DNA of 64,000 nucleotides from Spirosoma validum (GCF_014699035.1 NZ_JACXAA010000008.1:248001-312000), one strand, 5' to 3'. Positions 34,986 to 43,595 are shown, counted from the first letter of the stretch. Translations and numbers: made by a program. The notes: a model not told the origin generated them from the sequence alone.

Positions 34986-35837
34986 ATGTCTCAAAAAATC
35001 GTTCGCGTTGGCGACATCGAATGCGGATCGGATGAGTTATTTCTTATCAGCGGTCCGTGTGTTATTGAAGACGAAAAAATCATGATGACAGTGGCTGAGC
35101 AACTCCGTGAAATTCAGGAGCGGGTCGGCATTAAAATCATCTATAAATCATCGTTTCAGAAGGACAACCGCTCCAGCCTGAACTATTACAACGGTCCTGG
35201 CCTGGAAAAAGGGATGCAGATTCTGGCGAAAGTAAAAGAGCAATTTGGCTTCCCACTTCTGACCGACGTACACTATCCAGACCAGTGCGCACCCGCTGCA
35301 GAAGTCGTCGACGTACTGCAAATTCCGGCCTATCTGTGTATGCAAACGATGCTGGTTACAGCGGCTGCTAAAACAGGTCGAGTCGTGAACATCAAGCACG
35401 GGCAGTTTCTGGCGCCGGAAAATATGAAGCATCCGGTCAAGAAAGTCGAAGATTCGGGTAGCGATCAGATCATCCTGACCGAACGGGGATACACTTTTGG
35501 CTACAACGACTTAGTGGTTGATCCGCGTAGTTTCTATCACATGGCACGTACCAATTATCCGGTTGTGTTCGACGTAACGCATGCCATTCGTAAGTATGGT
35601 ATCCCATCCGCCGACGCAAAAGGTGGTGCGCGCGAATACCTGCCGGTTCTGGCCCGTGCGGGCGTAGCAGCGGGTGTGGATGGTTTATTCGTAGAAACGC
35701 ACACTTGTCCGTCTGAAGCGCTTTGCGATGCCGCCAGTCAACTAGATATTCGCTATCTGGAAGAATTCCTGAAGCCGCTGCTTGAACTGCACGCTGTGGA
35801 AGTAAAATACCGGAACACTCTGCCAGAGCTAGCGTAG
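34986..35837 (+). CDS. kdsA: 3-deoxy-8-phosphooctulonate synthase (Kdo8P synthase)
   Basis: Condenses arabinose 5-phosphate and phosphoenolpyruvate to Kdo 8-phosphate. ATG 34986 gives 283 residues. The opening KIVRVGDIECG and SGPCVIEDE contain Cys25, the metal ligand of the metal-dependent class II enzymes (Aquifex type), unlike the Asn of E. coli KdsA. Other motifs: YKSSFQKDNRSS, GPGLEKGMQIL, TDVHYPDQ, FDVTHAIRKYG, VETHTCPSEALCD. An upstream in-frame start at 34953 would overlap lspA and is not needed. A terminator-like hairpin follows. Confidence 0.95.
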   Translation: MSQKIVRVGDIECGSDELFLISGPCVIEDEKIMMTVAEQLREIQERVGIKIIYKSSFQKDNRSSLNYYNGPGLEKGMQILAKVKEQFGFPLLTDVHYPDQCAPAAEVVDVLQIPAYLCMQTMLVTAAAKTGRVVNIKHGQFLAPENMKHPVKKVEDSGSDQIILTERGYTFGYNDLVVDPRSFYHMARTNYPVVFDVTHAIRKYGIPSADAKGGAREYLPVLARAGVAAGVDGLFVETHTCPSEALCDAASQLDIRYLEEFLKPLLELHAVEVKYRNTLPELA

Positions 35838-35860
35838 TGAAAGAGAATGTAAAATGATTG

Positions 35861-35936
35861 TCGTGATGTCGGGTTTGAGAACCCGACATTTTTTCGCATT
35901 AGTAACAGTGTCAGGTTCAAAAACCCGACATCACGA
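35861..35936 (+). repeat. Tandem hairpins/attenuator-like repeat before kdsC-like gene
   Basis: ATGTCGGGTT (35866-35875) pairs with AACCCGACAT (35880-35889) and is followed by a run of T, forming a factor-independent terminator. A second copy, TGTCAGGTT (35909-35917) / AACCCGACA (35922-35930), follows. The outer arm TCGTGATGTCGGGTT (35861-35875) is also fully complementary over 15 bases to 35922-35936, so a long alternative stem would displace the terminator. Confidence 0.78.
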
Positions 35937-35937
35937 A

Positions 35938-36657
35938 ATGACTGAAATCGAACAAACCTTCACCGCGCTCGGTGGTCAATTTATCACACCCGTTGCTACG
36001 TTAACGGAAAAGCTTAAATCCATACGGGCTATTGTGTTCGATTGGGATGGCGTATTTAACGATGGTGTCAAAACCGGCTCGGGCAGTAGTTCGTTCAGTG
36101 AAGTGGATTCGATGGGTACGAATCTACTCCGTTTCGGGTTCTGGTTGCATCACAACCAGCAATTGCCCGTTGTCGCCATCGTAACGGGCGTAACGAACGT
36201 ACTGGCCGACGGACTTGTGCAAAGGGAGCATTTTCATGCTTGCTACTCACAGGCGAAACATAAAGTAGAGGTACTGGCGCATTTTCTGGATGAGCATAAA
36301 TTGCAGCCGCAGGAAGTCGCATTTTTCTTTGATGATGCGCTCGATTTGTCCGTAGCTGAAATAGCCGGTGTCCGGGTCATGATACGTCGAAATGCCAATC
36401 CACTCTTTACCAACTACGTTATCCAAAATGGGCTGGCTGATTACATAACAGGTAACCAGAGCGGCCAGTTTGCTGTACGGGAAGGTTGCGAACTTATATT
36501 AGGCCTACTCGGCCAATTTGATACGGTCATGGCTGAACGGTTGCGCTACCGCCCCGTCTACGATCAATATTACCAACAGCGGCAAGCCATCGAACCAACG
36601 TACTGGACCGTTGGTGCTGCTGGTCCAGAACCCAAATCACAGATACTTCCCGTATGA
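35938..36657 (+). CDS. Kdo 8-phosphate phosphatase-like HAD protein (KdsC type)
   Basis: A 239-residue HAD phosphatase with motif I FDWDGVFNDG, a middle VTGVTNVLADGLV segment and the KdsC-like pair FFFDDALDLSVAEIAGV and DYITGNQSGQFAVREGCELIL. It would release phosphate from Kdo8P. It is longer than the usual 180-residue tetrameric KdsC, with about 45 extra N-terminal residues and a C-terminal extension of about 40. ATG 35938 is chosen; the frame extends to 35854 through the repeat, which is not coding in character. kdsB overlaps its stop by 4 bases. Confidence 0.85.
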   Translation: MTEIEQTFTALGGQFITPVATLTEKLKSIRAIVFDWDGVFNDGVKTGSGSSSFSEVDSMGTNLLRFGFWLHHNQQLPVVAIVTGVTNVLADGLVQREHFHACYSQAKHKVEVLAHFLDEHKLQPQEVAFFFDDALDLSVAEIAGVRVMIRRNANPLFTNYVIQNGLADYITGNQSGQFAVREGCELILGLLGQFDTVMAERLRYRPVYDQYYQQRQAIEPTYWTVGAAGPEPKSQILPV

Positions 36658-37409
36658 TCATTGGTATTATTCCTGCCCGTTACGGGTCAACTCGTTTTCC
36701 TGGCAAACCGTTAGCGGACATTGGTGGCAAATCCATGATTCAGCGGGTACTGGAACAAGCCAGTCAAGCCAAATTATTAGCGAAAGTCGTAGTCGCAACC
36801 GATGACGATCGTATTGCCGAAGCTGTACATCGACTAGGGTATGAAGCCGTCATGACCCGTGTCGATCATCCTAGCGGTACTGATCGTTGCTGGGAGGCTT
36901 ATAATTTACTAGTAGAGTCAGGTACTCTAGCTGCCGATACGTCGAATTACGTGATCAATATTCAGGGCGATGAGCCTTTTATCGATCCGGCACAGATTGA
37001 TGAATTAGCTACCATTCTGGATGGAACAGTTGAACTGGCTACGCAAATGGCATCAGTTGATTCAGCGGAGATTCTACATGACCTGAAGGAAGCCAAAATC
37101 ATCATTAATGCGCAGAACGAAGCACTTTACTTCAGTCGCGCGGCCATTCCCTATTTATGGGGTATAGAACCCGATCAGTGGCACGAACACCACGAATACC
37201 ATCGCCATGTTGGATTATACGCCTACCGTGCCGACATACTGGAAGCGATTACTCAACTACCCCCATCTCCACTCGAGCAGGCCGAATCGTTAGAGCAATT
37301 ACGCTGGCTGGAAGCAGGCTATCGGATTAAGTTGATTGAAACAAGCTATCAGACCCCGACCGTCGATAGCCCGGCTGATATTGAGAAAATTTTACGAGAT
37401 GTGCTGTAA
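36654..37409 (+). CDS. kdsB: CMP-Kdo/CMP-Kdo8N cytidylyltransferase
   Basis: Activates Kdo (or Kdo8N) with CTP for transfer to lipid A. The 251-residue protein has the nucleotide-binding IIPARYGSTRFPGKPLADI, DHPSGTDRCWEA, NIQGDEPFI with metal-binding Asp, YFSRAAIPY, and HVGLYAYR. ATGA overlap with the upstream gene indicates coupling. In Shewanella the KdsB clustered with KdnAB prefers Kdo8N, so the same is inferred here. It is the last operon gene and converges with an 18-base overlap on the GT87-like gene. Confidence 0.93.
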   Translation: MIIGIIPARYGSTRFPGKPLADIGGKSMIQRVLEQASQAKLLAKVVVATDDDRIAEAVHRLGYEAVMTRVDHPSGTDRCWEAYNLLVESGTLAADTSNYVINIQGDEPFIDPAQIDELATILDGTVELATQMASVDSAEILHDLKEAKIIINAQNEALYFSRAAIPYLWGIEPDQWHEHHEYHRHVGLYAYRADILEAITQLPPSPLEQAESLEQLRWLEAGYRIKLIETSYQTPTVDSPADIEKILRDVL

Positions 37410-38588
37410 CTGGATGCTGGTTGTTTTAGGCTGCATCCAGATTTGATACTGAATCCGAGCCCAAACCAGTAAGCAGGGAACGGCTTTAATATTATAGGGC
37501 TGGAAGAAATACTTTTGAACGGCGGGCGGGAAAATGTCGGTGGGCGATAGCGAGGTAAAGACAATGACCAGTGCTAATAAGATCCTGTCCAGAGCCGTCG
37601 GCGAATCGAGTGTTACCCACCATAAAGCCACGCCCGTTACGGCCATGACGTAGGTTGGTGATTCGGCCATTTTGTTGAACACGATCATGAACAGGAGAAA
37701 GTAAGCGATCATACGCCGTTGGAATAGCCAATCTTTCCAGAGCGTAAACCGCAGGAAAGGCAGCAGAAACAACGTAGCACCAATGGTTTCAATGATTCGA
37801 TAATTCGCATCGGTTTTAGTCATGCCGAACCAGGCTTCAGCAATCCCCATGACCGATACCTGTAACCCTAATTTACTGTCAACTACAACCCGGAACCACT
37901 CCTTGTATTCGGCCATCAGATTATTGAATGGGATCAGCGTTAGGGGGGCAAACGCAAATAAAACGGTCCAGGTAATCATTGCCAGGATGAACTGCGGCTT
38001 TTTGGGATAGAAAAGAAAGAAACCAGCGGCCGCTGCACCGTAGAATTTAATGAAGCCGCACAACATAAAGAAGGAAGCCGCCTGCCAGACTCGTTCGTTA
38101 CGTAAGTGATACAATCCCAGCAATATAGCACCCACGATGAGGTTGTTACTTTGCAGATTTTGTGCCGTAATAAGCGCTTCCAGAATGATAATCAGCAGAG
38201 CCTTGCGCCGTTGCTGATCTGCATCTTTTTCGTCGGACAGGTAAAACCAAACGCCCGCCAGTAAGACGAACGTATTGAGTAGATTCCAGAGAATAACGCC
38301 AAACCAGACGGGCATATAATAGAAAGGCCCCATCAGCCAGGCAAACGTTGGACTGTATTTGTAGTCGTCGAAGTACAGTTCAGGATGCAGTCCGTAGATG
38401 CTCTTGTTCAGAAGCAAGTTGTGAAACGGTTTGGCAAACATCAGGTAGTTGTTGTAGTTGCCAAAACCAAGTAATAAATTCTGAACCGCTGCCAGGCAGA
38501 AAAGAAAAATATACAGCCCCATCAGGCGGGGTAAAGTAAAAAATTGAAAAACGCGTTGCAACGTAGTGAGTCGTCTAAAAGCGTACAA
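37392..38588 (-). CDS. GT87 (DUF2029) family membrane glycosyltransferase
   Basis: A polytopic membrane protein of up to 398 residues with about ten hydrophobic segments. YDDYKYSP-like sequence (LYFDDYKYSPTFAWLMGPFYY, residues about 71-91), QSNNLIVGAILLGL and GFIKFYGAAAAGFF match the GT87/DUF2029 polyprenyl-phosphate-mannose-type glycosyltransferases. The start is uncertain: TTG 38588 overlaps a possible -7 element (38586-38593), TTG 38561 or the Met at 38522 are alternatives. Its 3' end overlaps kdsB by 18 bases on the opposite strand. Donor and acceptor are unknown. Confidence 0.78.
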   Translation of the reverse strand: MYAFRRLTTLQRVFQFFTLPRLMGLYIFLFCLAAVQNLLLGFGNYNNYLMFAKPFHNLLLNKSIYGLHPELYFDDYKYSPTFAWLMGPFYYMPVWFGVILWNLLNTFVLLAGVWFYLSDEKDADQQRRKALLIIILEALITAQNLQSNNLIVGAILLGLYHLRNERVWQAASFFMLCGFIKFYGAAAAGFFLFYPKKPQFILAMITWTVLFAFAPLTLIPFNNLMAEYKEWFRVVVDSKLGLQVSVMGIAEAWFGMTKTDANYRIIETIGATLFLLPFLRFTLWKDWLFQRRMIAYFLLFMIVFNKMAESPTYVMAVTGVALWWVTLDSPTALDRILLALVIVFTSLSPTDIFPPAVQKYFFQPYNIKAVPCLLVWARIQYQIWMQPKTTSIQLQHIS

Positions 38589-38600
38589 AATTAAGCAGGA

Positions 38601-38626
38601 TTGATCGACTTGCCCCTATATCTTTG
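38601..38626 (+). promoter_or_regulatory. Promoter for thiamin pyrophosphokinase gene
   Basis: TATCTTTG at 38619-38626 (perfect -7) with TTG at 38601-38603 (15-base spacer, short). The ATG is only 7 bases after the -7 element, suggesting a leaderless or near-leaderless mRNA. Confidence 0.55.
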
Positions 38627-38633
38627 CCCAACT

Positions 38634-39296
38634 ATGTCATCTCATCATGTTATCCGCGATAAACAGGAGCCTGCACTGCTCATTGCTAATGGAGAAGCCT
38701 GTCAACCCGAGCTTCTGGGGCAGTTGCTGGAATGGAGTCCGACGGTCGTCGTGCTGGATAGTGCCATTTGGCGAGTGCTTGAATTAGGTATAAAAGTGGA
38801 CGTGTTGCTCGGTGATTTCGATCGAAACCTGGACCTTGACGCCATTCGGGCACAGCAATATCCGCTGGACGTTGTGCATACTCCCGACCAGAACAAAACG
38901 GATCTCGATAAAGGAATTGAATTCCTGATTGAACGGGGTTTTCCGGCAGTGAACATTGTTTGGGCAACAGGCCGCCGGGCTGATCACAGTCTTACGAACA
39001 TGACCAACATCGTTCGCTATAAAGACAAGATTCGGATTGTGATGATTGACGACCATTCCAAAATTTTTCCGCTGGTTGGTCGATTCGAGAAATGGTATGA
39101 AGCCGGAACACCGATCTCGCTGATTCCGGTTGGAACCGTAACTGGTTTTAGGTCGGAAGGATTAAAATATAACCTGCAGGATGCTACGTTAAAACTGGGT
39201 TATTTTACTAGTAGTAGTAATGAAGCAGCCACAGATGGGTTCGTACGTATCGAAGCCCAAACGGGCGATTTACTCATTATGGAATGCTGGGATTAA
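38634..39296 (+). CDS. Thiamin pyrophosphokinase
   Basis: Makes thiamin diphosphate from thiamin and ATP. The 220-residue protein has the catalytic-domain signatures VDVLLGDFDR (55-64), DQNKTDLDKGIEFL (85-98) and ATGRRADHSLTNM (111-123), then a beta-sandwich thiamin-binding C-terminus with SLIPVG and GLKYNL. Arg replaces the usual Ser after LGDFD. ATG 38634 is preferred to a TTG at 38601 that lies at the putative -33 element. A hairpin terminator follows. Confidence 0.9.
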   Translation: MSSHHVIRDKQEPALLIANGEACQPELLGQLLEWSPTVVVLDSAIWRVLELGIKVDVLLGDFDRNLDLDAIRAQQYPLDVVHTPDQNKTDLDKGIEFLIERGFPAVNIVWATGRRADHSLTNMTNIVRYKDKIRIVMIDDHSKIFPLVGRFEKWYEAGTPISLIPVGTVTGFRSEGLKYNLQDATLKLGYFTSSSNEAATDGFVRIEAQTGDLLIMECWD

Positions 39297-39346
39297 CGTC
39301 GGTTTGCGTTAAATAATTTGTTAATTGTAGGAGGGTATCTGAGGAA

Positions 39347-39371
39347 AAAAGTGACAGCTTAAGTCACTTTT
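39347..39371 (+). terminator. Hairpin terminator
   Basis: AAAAGTGAC (39347-39355) pairs with GTCACTTTT (39363-39371), 9 bp with a 7-base loop, downstream of the thiamin pyrophosphokinase gene. Confidence 0.8.
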
Positions 39372-39429
39372 CGGGTGGCGAATTGACGAATAGTACGTCA
39401 TAGGTAAACGAGTCCGAATCGTTTATGCT

Positions 39430-39711
39430 ATGAGCGAATACACGTTGAACCAACTGACAACTTACCAGTTAGCTGAACTTGCGCTGAAGTCAGCTACGTT
39501 TTTAGCCGTTGTTACCCGATCGACAGCTAAAATGGAGCTTTATTACCTCAATGGGCACTTCATTGAGATAAATTACTGCCTAAACACACCCACTAAGCAG
39601 TCTGGCCAATGGCGACTTTATTCCGCTAATCACTTTCCCGACGACCCATCCAGTGCTAAGTATCTAACAATCTATCTAAAGCAGATTGAGTTAGTTATTG
39701 ACCGAATCTAA
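39430..39711 (+). CDS. Hypothetical small protein
   Basis: A 93-residue protein with no recognised family. The sequence mixes a helical N-terminus (LTTYQLAELALKSATF) and beta-like strands (KMELYYLNGHFIEINYCL). No signal peptide or membrane span is apparent. It is flanked by a terminator upstream and converges on mtaB. Possibly lineage-specific. Confidence 0.6.
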   Translation: MSEYTLNQLTTYQLAELALKSATFLAVVTRSTAKMELYYLNGHFIEINYCLNTPTKQSGQWRLYSANHFPDDPSSAKYLTIYLKQIELVIDRI

Positions 39712-39759
39712 AGTTGCGCAATAGGGGATTACGATTTTTACTTGACGGGGTTGCCGCAG

Positions 39760-41118
39760 TTAATGCGTTTCCAGCACTGCTTCGCTTTCTTCTGCCTCCA
39801 TTAAACCGTTGGCGTTTATAGCCGTCAGGCGCACGGGTAAGGTTTCGTTTATGAGCAGCGGATCATATTGCGCGACAACACGAACATAGTTTTCAGTAAA
39901 GCCCTGCATACGTCCGGTCCGACGCTCGGCGTTCTCTACGTCTTCCTCAAAGAGCACTGTAGCTGTTCGGCCAACCTGCGAATCGTAGAAGGCACGACGT
40001 TTTTTGTCCGATAAGATGTGCAGCATTTTTGAGCGTTCAGCCCGGGTATGACCCGGCACAGTGGGTTTTATGGCCAAAGCCGTTGTGTTCGGGCGCTCGG
40101 AATATGTGAATACGTGTAGATACGAAATCGGCAGTTCGTTCAGGAATTGGTACGTTTCTTTAAACAACTCGCCCGTTTCTCCGGGATGGCCAACTATTAC
40201 ATCGACACCAATGCAGGCGTGGGGCATTAACTCCTTTATTTTCTGAACGCGATCAACATACAGTTCGCGCTTGTAGCGACGGCGCATCAGACCCAGTACG
40301 CGATTACTCCCTGATTGCAAAGGCACGTGAAAATGGGGAACAAACCGTTTCGACTGTGCTACGAAAGCGATAATCTCGTCGGTCAGGAGATTAGGTTCGA
40401 TGCTTGAAATACGGAACCGCTCAATACCCTCGACCTCGTCCAGGGCACGTATCAGATCAAAAAAAGTAGCCTCCCGCTGGTCCGCCAGTCCGGGCCCACT
40501 ACTCAAACCAAAGTCGCCAATATTTACGCCCGTCAGGACAATCTCTTTTACGCCACGTTCAGCGATTTCCTGAGCGGCTCGCACTACGTTCGCAACGGTA
40601 TCGGAACGACTCTTTCCGCGCGCTAGTGGAATGGTGCAGTAAGCGCAGGGGTAATCGCAGCCATCCTGCACTTTCAGAAACGTACGGGTACGGTCGTTAA
40701 GCGAGTAGGAGGCATGATACTCGATAGCTTCTTCAATGGGTGAGTTGAATACCTGAGCCGGTTGACCAGTCGGTACTTTCTCGAACGTAGCCATAAGCTC
40801 ATGCAACCGAAATTTTTCGGAAGCTCCCAGAACCGCATCAACACCCGGAATCTCGGCAATCTCTTTCGGCTTCAGCTGCGCGTAACAACCCAGAATCGCT
40901 ACATAGCCATCGGGGTTAATTTTCTGAGCTTCGCGAACGATTTTTCGACATTTTTTATCGGCATTGTCTGTGACGGAACAAGTATTGATAACAAAGATGT
41001 CGGGGTTTTGATTGAACTCCACGCGCTCGTAGCCGTGCTGTTCCATCAGACGGGCGAGGGTTGAGGTTTCGGAGAAGTTTAGCTTGCAGCCAAGCGTATA
41101 AAAGGCAACTTTTTTCAC
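39760..41118 (-). CDS. mtaB: tRNA t6A37 methylthiotransferase MtaB
   Basis: A radical SAM methylthiotransferase that converts t6A to ms2t6A at tRNA position 37. N-terminal UPF0004 cysteines occur in LGCKLNFSET, NTCSVTDNA and GCYAQLKP; the radical SAM cluster is CDYPCAYC; RISSIEPN and VDVIVGHPGE follow; a TRAM domain lies at the C-terminus. GTG 41118 is chosen over TTG 41139 because the latter lies inside a perfect -7 element (41137-41144) and cannot be on the resulting mRNA. The product is then 452 residues. Confidence 0.93.
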   Translation of the reverse strand: MKKVAFYTLGCKLNFSETSTLARLMEQHGYERVEFNQNPDIFVINTCSVTDNADKKCRKIVREAQKINPDGYVAILGCYAQLKPKEIAEIPGVDAVLGASEKFRLHELMATFEKVPTGQPAQVFNSPIEEAIEYHASYSLNDRTRTFLKVQDGCDYPCAYCTIPLARGKSRSDTVANVVRAAQEIAERGVKEIVLTGVNIGDFGLSSGPGLADQREATFFDLIRALDEVEGIERFRISSIEPNLLTDEIIAFVAQSKRFVPHFHVPLQSGSNRVLGLMRRRYKRELYVDRVQKIKELMPHACIGVDVIVGHPGETGELFKETYQFLNELPISYLHVFTYSERPNTTALAIKPTVPGHTRAERSKMLHILSDKKRRAFYDSQVGRTATVLFEEDVENAERRTGRMQGFTENYVRVVAQYDPLLINETLPVRLTAINANGLMEAEESEAVLETH

Positions 41119-41136
41119 AGCACGTAATGTATCCCG

Positions 41137-41144
41137 CAAAGTTA
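41137..41144 (-). promoter_or_regulatory. -7 element for mtaB
   Basis: TAACTTTG on the minus strand; 18 bases upstream of the GTG at 41118. No clear -33 TTG. Confidence 0.5.
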
Positions 41145-41237
41145 CAAAAAAACGGCGGAGATGAGCGGTCCGACGTTTCGGTCCGTTACGTTAGGTAGAA
41201 GGTCGGTAGGTTTAGCTGATTAACCTCTTTATTTGGC

Positions 41238-42134
41238 ATGAAAAACCTTTTGTTGATCTGTCTGATTAGTAGTACGATCACGCTACGTGCTGATGAAATA
41301 TATGCCCAACAAACACCCGTTAGTGAAACCGTTACGTATGGTCCTGATTCGCAACGGCAAGCGGGTGTACCAAAAGGAGAAGTGACAAAGTACGTCTGGA
41401 AAAGTAAGGTGTTCCCGAATACAATTCGTGAGTACTACGTCTATGTACCTGCTCAATATAATGCGCAGAATCCGGCTGCGCTAATGGTCTTTCAGGATGG
41501 ACATACGTATGTGAAAGAAGACGGAGATTTTCGGGTACCGATTGTGTTCGATAACCTGATTCATCAAAAAGCCATGCCCGTTACAATCGGTTTGTTTATT
41601 AATCCTGGTCAGCATGGTGAAGAACTGCCGAAGGAACCATTTCGGGCAGATAATCGCAGTTTCGAATATGACACACTTACCGATCAATACGCTCGTTTAC
41701 TCCTAGATGAGCTAATTCCGGAAATAAGCAAAAAGTACAACCTATCGAATTCGTCAACGATGCGGGCGGTTTGTGGCCTTTCGTCGGGAGGGATTTGTGC
41801 GTTTACGGTAGCCTGGCAAAAACCGGATCAATTTCATAAAGTACTGAGTCACATTGGTAGTTTCACGAATATCAAAGGTGGCTATGTTTATCCGTCGCTG
41901 ATTCGCAAGGCGCCGAAACGTAATATCAAAGTGTTTCTGCAGGATGGAAGCAGCGATCTTGACAATCAACACGGCAACTGGTGGCTGGCTAATCAGGAAA
42001 TGGAGGCCGCTCTCAAATATAGCAAATACGATTACAAGTTTGTTGGCGGTACGGGAGGGCATACCGGGAAACATGGCGGCTCTATCTTACCCGAATCGCT
42101 ACGTTGGTTATGGTCTGATGTTGTTAATAAATAG
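41238..42134 (+). CDS. Exported alpha/beta-hydrolase (putative esterase)
   Basis: A 298-residue secreted hydrolase of the Fes/D-type putative esterase family. A signal sequence (LLLICLISSTITLRADEIYA) precedes a domain with VYVPAQYNAQNPAALMVFQDG, PVTIGLFINPG, and the nucleophile elbow GLSSGG (Ser). Asp in LQDGSSDLDN and His in GGTGGHTGKHGG complete the likely triad. Relatives hydrolyse ferulate esters, enterochelin or other oligomers; the true substrate is unknown. Confidence 0.82.
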   Translation: MKNLLLICLISSTITLRADEIYAQQTPVSETVTYGPDSQRQAGVPKGEVTKYVWKSKVFPNTIREYYVYVPAQYNAQNPAALMVFQDGHTYVKEDGDFRVPIVFDNLIHQKAMPVTIGLFINPGQHGEELPKEPFRADNRSFEYDTLTDQYARLLLDELIPEISKKYNLSNSSTMRAVCGLSSGGICAFTVAWQKPDQFHKVLSHIGSFTNIKGGYVYPSLIRKAPKRNIKVFLQDGSSDLDNQHGNWWLANQEMEAALKYSKYDYKFVGGTGGHTGKHGGSILPESLRWLWSDVVNK

Positions 42135-42156
42135 TGAAGTCAACTCGCTGAATACG

Positions 42157-42164
42157 TATTTTTG
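42157..42164 (+). promoter_or_regulatory. -7 element immediately before rsmE
   Basis: TATTTTTG, a perfect -7 match ending 6 bases before the ATG at 42171. No good -33 element is visible. Confidence 0.45.
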
Positions 42165-42170
42165 CTCTAT

Positions 42171-42893
42171 ATGCATTTATTCTATCAGCCCGGCGTGGAT
42201 TCGGTGGGGTCAGTTGCTTTTCTAAGAGAAGATGATTCGCGCCATGCTATCAAAACGTTACGTCTGGGAATTGGAGACAAAATAGACGTTACGGACGGGC
42301 ACGGAAACCGTTATTTAGCCGTTATTACGTCGGCCGATGCCCGGCGTTGTCAGTTTCGGATAATGGACACGCAAACGACGCCCCCGCGCCCGTTTTCTGT
42401 CCGAATTTGCGTAGCACCAACCAAAAATCTGGATCGTATTGAATGGTTTGTGGAAAAGGCTGTTGAGGTTGGCATCGAGCGAATTAGTTTCTTTTTCGGG
42501 CAACATTCCGAGCGTCGGGTACTCAAACTTGAACGTTTAGAGAAAATAGCAGTGGCAGCCATGAAGCAGTCGCTTCAGTCGTACCTACCCCAATTGGACG
42601 AAGCTGTGCCGTTTAGCGAATTAATAAAAACAGTAGATGAGGAGCAACGGTTTATAGCGCACTTGCCCAGCATGGATTTGCCTGATGATAATTCTCCGGT
42701 TAACTTAGCAAAAGTGGCGACTCCAACGGGGCAATACGTTGTTTTGATCGGACCAGAAGGTGATTTTGCCGAAAAAGAAATTCAGCAGGCGATTGCGGCT
42801 GGTTTTCAGATGGTAACGCTCGGTACGAATCGCTTACGTACCGAAACGGCTGCGCTAACGGCCTGCCAGTTATTAAACTTCCTGAACGTATGA
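42171..42893 (+). CDS. rsmE: 16S rRNA (uracil-1498-N3)-methyltransferase RsmE
   Basis: A SPOUT-class methyltransferase of 240 residues. The N-terminal PUA-like domain (HAIKTLRLGIGDKIDVTDGHG) is followed by the knotted domain with LIGPEGDFAEKE and LGTNRLRTETAAL, the SAM-binding loops of the family. It methylates U1498 of 16S rRNA. ATG 42171 is used, since the upstream TTG at 42162 lies in a -7 element. The DUF4159 gene starts inside its last codons (4-base overlap). Confidence 0.93.
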   Translation: MHLFYQPGVDSVGSVAFLREDDSRHAIKTLRLGIGDKIDVTDGHGNRYLAVITSADARRCQFRIMDTQTTPPRPFSVRICVAPTKNLDRIEWFVEKAVEVGIERISFFFGQHSERRVLKLERLEKIAVAAMKQSLQSYLPQLDEAVPFSELIKTVDEEQRFIAHLPSMDLPDDNSPVNLAKVATPTGQYVVLIGPEGDFAEKEIQQAIAAGFQMVTLGTNRLRTETAALTACQLLNFLNV

Positions 42894-43552
42894 AAAAACT
42901 ATTGATTGCAGTATTCATTATCCACGCCACAGTATCTCTTGCTCAAGGTCCATACGCGTATAAAATTGCCAAGCTAAAATACAATGGTGGGGGCGACTGG
43001 TATGCCAACAAAACCTCCGTGTCCAACCTGATTAAGTTTGCCAACGCTAACCTGCGGATGAACATCTTCCCGGAAGAAGATATTGTAGAGCCAGGTAGTC
43101 CGGATATTTTTGGGTATCCGTTTATTCACATGACAGGTCATGGCAACGTAACGTTCAGCGATGCCGAAGTTCAGAATTTACGTCGCTATCTGTTGTCAGG
43201 CGGATTTCTGCATATCGACGACAATTATGGTCTGGACAAATTTATCCGGCGTGAGATGAAGAAAGTGTTTCCGGAACTATCGTTTGTAGAGTTACCGTTT
43301 ACGCACCCGGTCTATCAGCAGAAGTTTAAATTTCCCAATGGTCTACCCAAAGTTCACGAGCATGACGGGAAATCTCCGCAAGGATTTGGACTAATTTATC
43401 AGGGACGATTGGTCTGTTTTTACAGCTATGAATGTGATTTAGGAAATGGCTGGGAAGACCAAAGCGTTTACAATGATCCGGAACCTGTGCGGCAGCAGGC
43501 GTTGCGTATGGGTGCTAATTTACTTCAGTATGCCACAACGGTAATTAACTAA
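42890..43552 (+). CDS. DUF4159 domain protein, exported
   Basis: A 220-residue exported protein with signal peptide (LLIAVFIIHATVSLAQ). The mature domain has YNGGGDWYANKTSVSNLI, HMTGHGNVTF, GGFLHIDDNYG and FIRREMKKVFPE, which is the DUF4159 pattern, related to the class I glutamine amidotransferase-like or ThuA-type fold. Function is unknown. It overlaps rsmE by 4 bases (ATGA), so both are probably co-translated. Confidence 0.85.
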   Translation: MKKLLIAVFIIHATVSLAQGPYAYKIAKLKYNGGGDWYANKTSVSNLIKFANANLRMNIFPEEDIVEPGSPDIFGYPFIHMTGHGNVTFSDAEVQNLRRYLLSGGFLHIDDNYGLDKFIRREMKKVFPELSFVELPFTHPVYQQKFKFPNGLPKVHEHDGKSPQGFGLIYQGRLVCFYSYECDLGNGWEDQSVYNDPEPVRQQALRMGANLLQYATTVIN

Positions 43553-43595
43553 AGTATTATTTGGGGAAACAGACCTAAATTCACTTTAATTTCGT

